Positions 14,632 through 15,569 of a DNA stretch of 15,569 nt are shown one piece after another. The notes below the pieces were generated by a model. That model was given only the letters and a program-made list of their open reading frames with translations, did no database searches and was not told the DNA's origin. Position 1 is the first letter of the stretch. Each line of letters begins with the position of its first letter. Origin of the DNA: an uncultured Bacteroidales bacterium (GTDB taxonomy: Bacteria > Bacteroidota > Bacteroidia > Bacteroidales > Paludibacteraceae); assembly GCA_937911235.1 (NCBI GenBank), contig CALDPN010000122.1, positions 1-15,569 of the forward strand, read 5' to 3'. A program made the translations under genes and the position numbers.

Positions 14632-15569
14632 CTACCCTCCTGTTATCCAGCGATATATGTCCATGCCATTAGCATAGAATACAAGTAGGAGTAATATTAT
14701 TATGCCTATCTGTTGGGCTTTATACATAAATTCTGTGCTAAGTGGTTTTCTTCTTATTATTTCTATTAGTAAAAAGAAAATATGACCACCATCTAGCCCC
14801 GGTATAGGTAAGATGTTCATAAATGCCAATACAACAGACATGTAGGCAACAATATTCCAGAAATATACCATATTAAATGAATCTGGGAATAAGCTTACTA
14901 TACTACCAAACCCACCAACACTTTCAGCTCCTGCCTTAGTGAATAGCATTTTTGTATCACTTGCATATCCAGTCATTTTCTTATAAGCTTTCACTATGCC
15001 TGCTGGAAACGACTCCAAGAAACCATATTCCTTTTTTGTTATATTATAAAATTCGTAATATGGTGTTAGGTATGTGCCAATCTTGCCATTGGCATCTGGA
15101 GTGATTTTAACTTCTTTGTATTCTCCATTTCTGTGTAAACCTAGAACTATTTCTGTTAGTGGATATTTTGCTAGAACTGGCGAAAACTCACTAACAAAGG
15201 TAAGATTTTCTCCATTAATACTAACTAGACTATCCCCAGCTTGTAGCCCTGCTAGTTCCGCAGGAGTAACAGGTATAATCTCTTTTACAACAAATGGTGT
15301 TCTAAAATTTGCGAAACCTTCTTTGGAAGTTATAAGTTCTTCCATAAAGTTTTCTGAAATGTTTACCTTAACAGTATCTGTGCCTCTTAATACATAAACA
15401 TCTTTTGCATTAAGAATAAGTCTCATTGCCTCTTCGCTCAGTGTTTCAAGTTTTGTCTCGTCTGCCTGAAGAATAATGTCGCCATCTTTAAAACCTTGTT
15501 TTAGAGCAATGGAAGAGAATTCCATACCATATTTAGCATCTTGAAGAGAAATATATTCTTCGCCTTTTG
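14632..15569 (-). CDS. rseP: RseP-type site-2 zinc metalloprotease, C-terminal part
   Basis: This membrane-embedded protease cuts transmembrane substrates such as anti-sigma factors or signal-peptide remnants. The frame stays open to the window edge, so the 5' part is missing, including the expected HExxH helix. What is present (about 311 residues) starts near YISLQDAKYGMEFSS. It includes the end of a first PDZ domain (GFKDGDIIL), a second PDZ (VVKEIIPVTPAELAGLQAGDSL), the SVGGFGSI segment and the second catalytic motif NILPIPGLDGGH carrying the Asp zinc ligand, followed by two C-terminal hydrophobic helices. An internal ATG at 15525 is not the true start. Its upstream neighbours cannot be seen. 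Confidence 0.94.
   Translation of the reverse strand, partial: KGEEYISLQDAKYGMEFSSIALKQGFKDGDIILQADETKLETLSEEAMRLILNAKDVYVLRGTDTVKVNISENFMEELITSKEGFANFRTPFVVKEIIPVTPAELAGLQAGDSLVSINGENLTFVSEFSPVLAKYPLTEIVLGLHRNGEYKEVKITPDANGKIGTYLTPYYEFYNITKKEYGFLESFPAGIVKAYKKMTGYASDTKMLFTKAGAESVGGFGSIVSLFPDSFNMVYFWNIVAYMSVVLAFMNILPIPGLDGGHIFFLLIEIIRRKPLSTEFMYKAQQIGIIILLLLVFYANGMDIYRWITGG

Overview
The window is a piece of a low-GC Bacteroidota chromosome, most likely from the order Bacteroidales. Four things point there: promoters of the Bacteroidetes type (TAnnTTTG at -7, sometimes TTTG at -33) instead of sigma70 boxes; a GldH lipoprotein gene beside a RicT/PSP1 gene; a tyrosine recombinase with the YVARHSW active-site signature I associate with Bacteroidetes; and a Bacteroides-like 5S rRNA. 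I cannot name the genus from sequence alone. Almost everything is core housekeeping DNA. The recombinase gene is the only clearly accessory item.

Layout. Bases 1 to about 461 are the end of an rRNA operon on the + strand: the 3' end of 23S rRNA, then 5S rRNA, closed by a strong terminator at 471-506. Next comes a solitary tyrosine recombinase gene (557-1741, +), preceded by a perfect 9-7-9 inverted repeat shaped like a recombinase core site. It is followed by an AspT/YidE-type transporter with two RCK_C domains (1808-3481, +) that has its own promoter. A bidirectional terminator (3504-3535) separates this from a long minus-strand block.

The minus-strand block runs from 13371 down to 5127 as nine tightly packed genes: holB, ricT, gldH, trmB, mrp, rsfS, ftsH, cdsA and psd. 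Junctions range from a 14-base overlap to a 5-base gap, so this is probably one polycistronic unit, driven at least in part by a TAnnTTTG promoter at 13392-13399. It mixes clamp loading, RNA metabolism, a surface lipoprotein, tRNA modification, Fe-S carrier function, ribosome silencing, membrane proteolysis and phospholipid synthesis. A hairpin after psd (5104-5127) separates it from yifB/comM (3540-5078, -).

Divergent from holB is a small FtsB/DivIC gene (13508-13798, +), which abuts head-on, with no spacer, a YraN-family nuclease-fold gene (13799-14170, -). rpsO (14295-14564, +) has its own near-consensus promoter and a terminator shared with the converging rseP gene, whose 5' part lies beyond the right edge.

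Four gene starts were moved inward from the longest possible frames (recombinase, transporter, ftsB, rpsO) because the longer versions would translate through a terminator or promoter; the cdsA start was also moved to a short overlap with ftsH. I found no convincing new multi-gene system. The best lead is the recombinase with its adjacent palindrome, a possible DNA-inversion or integration module whose partner site is not in the window.
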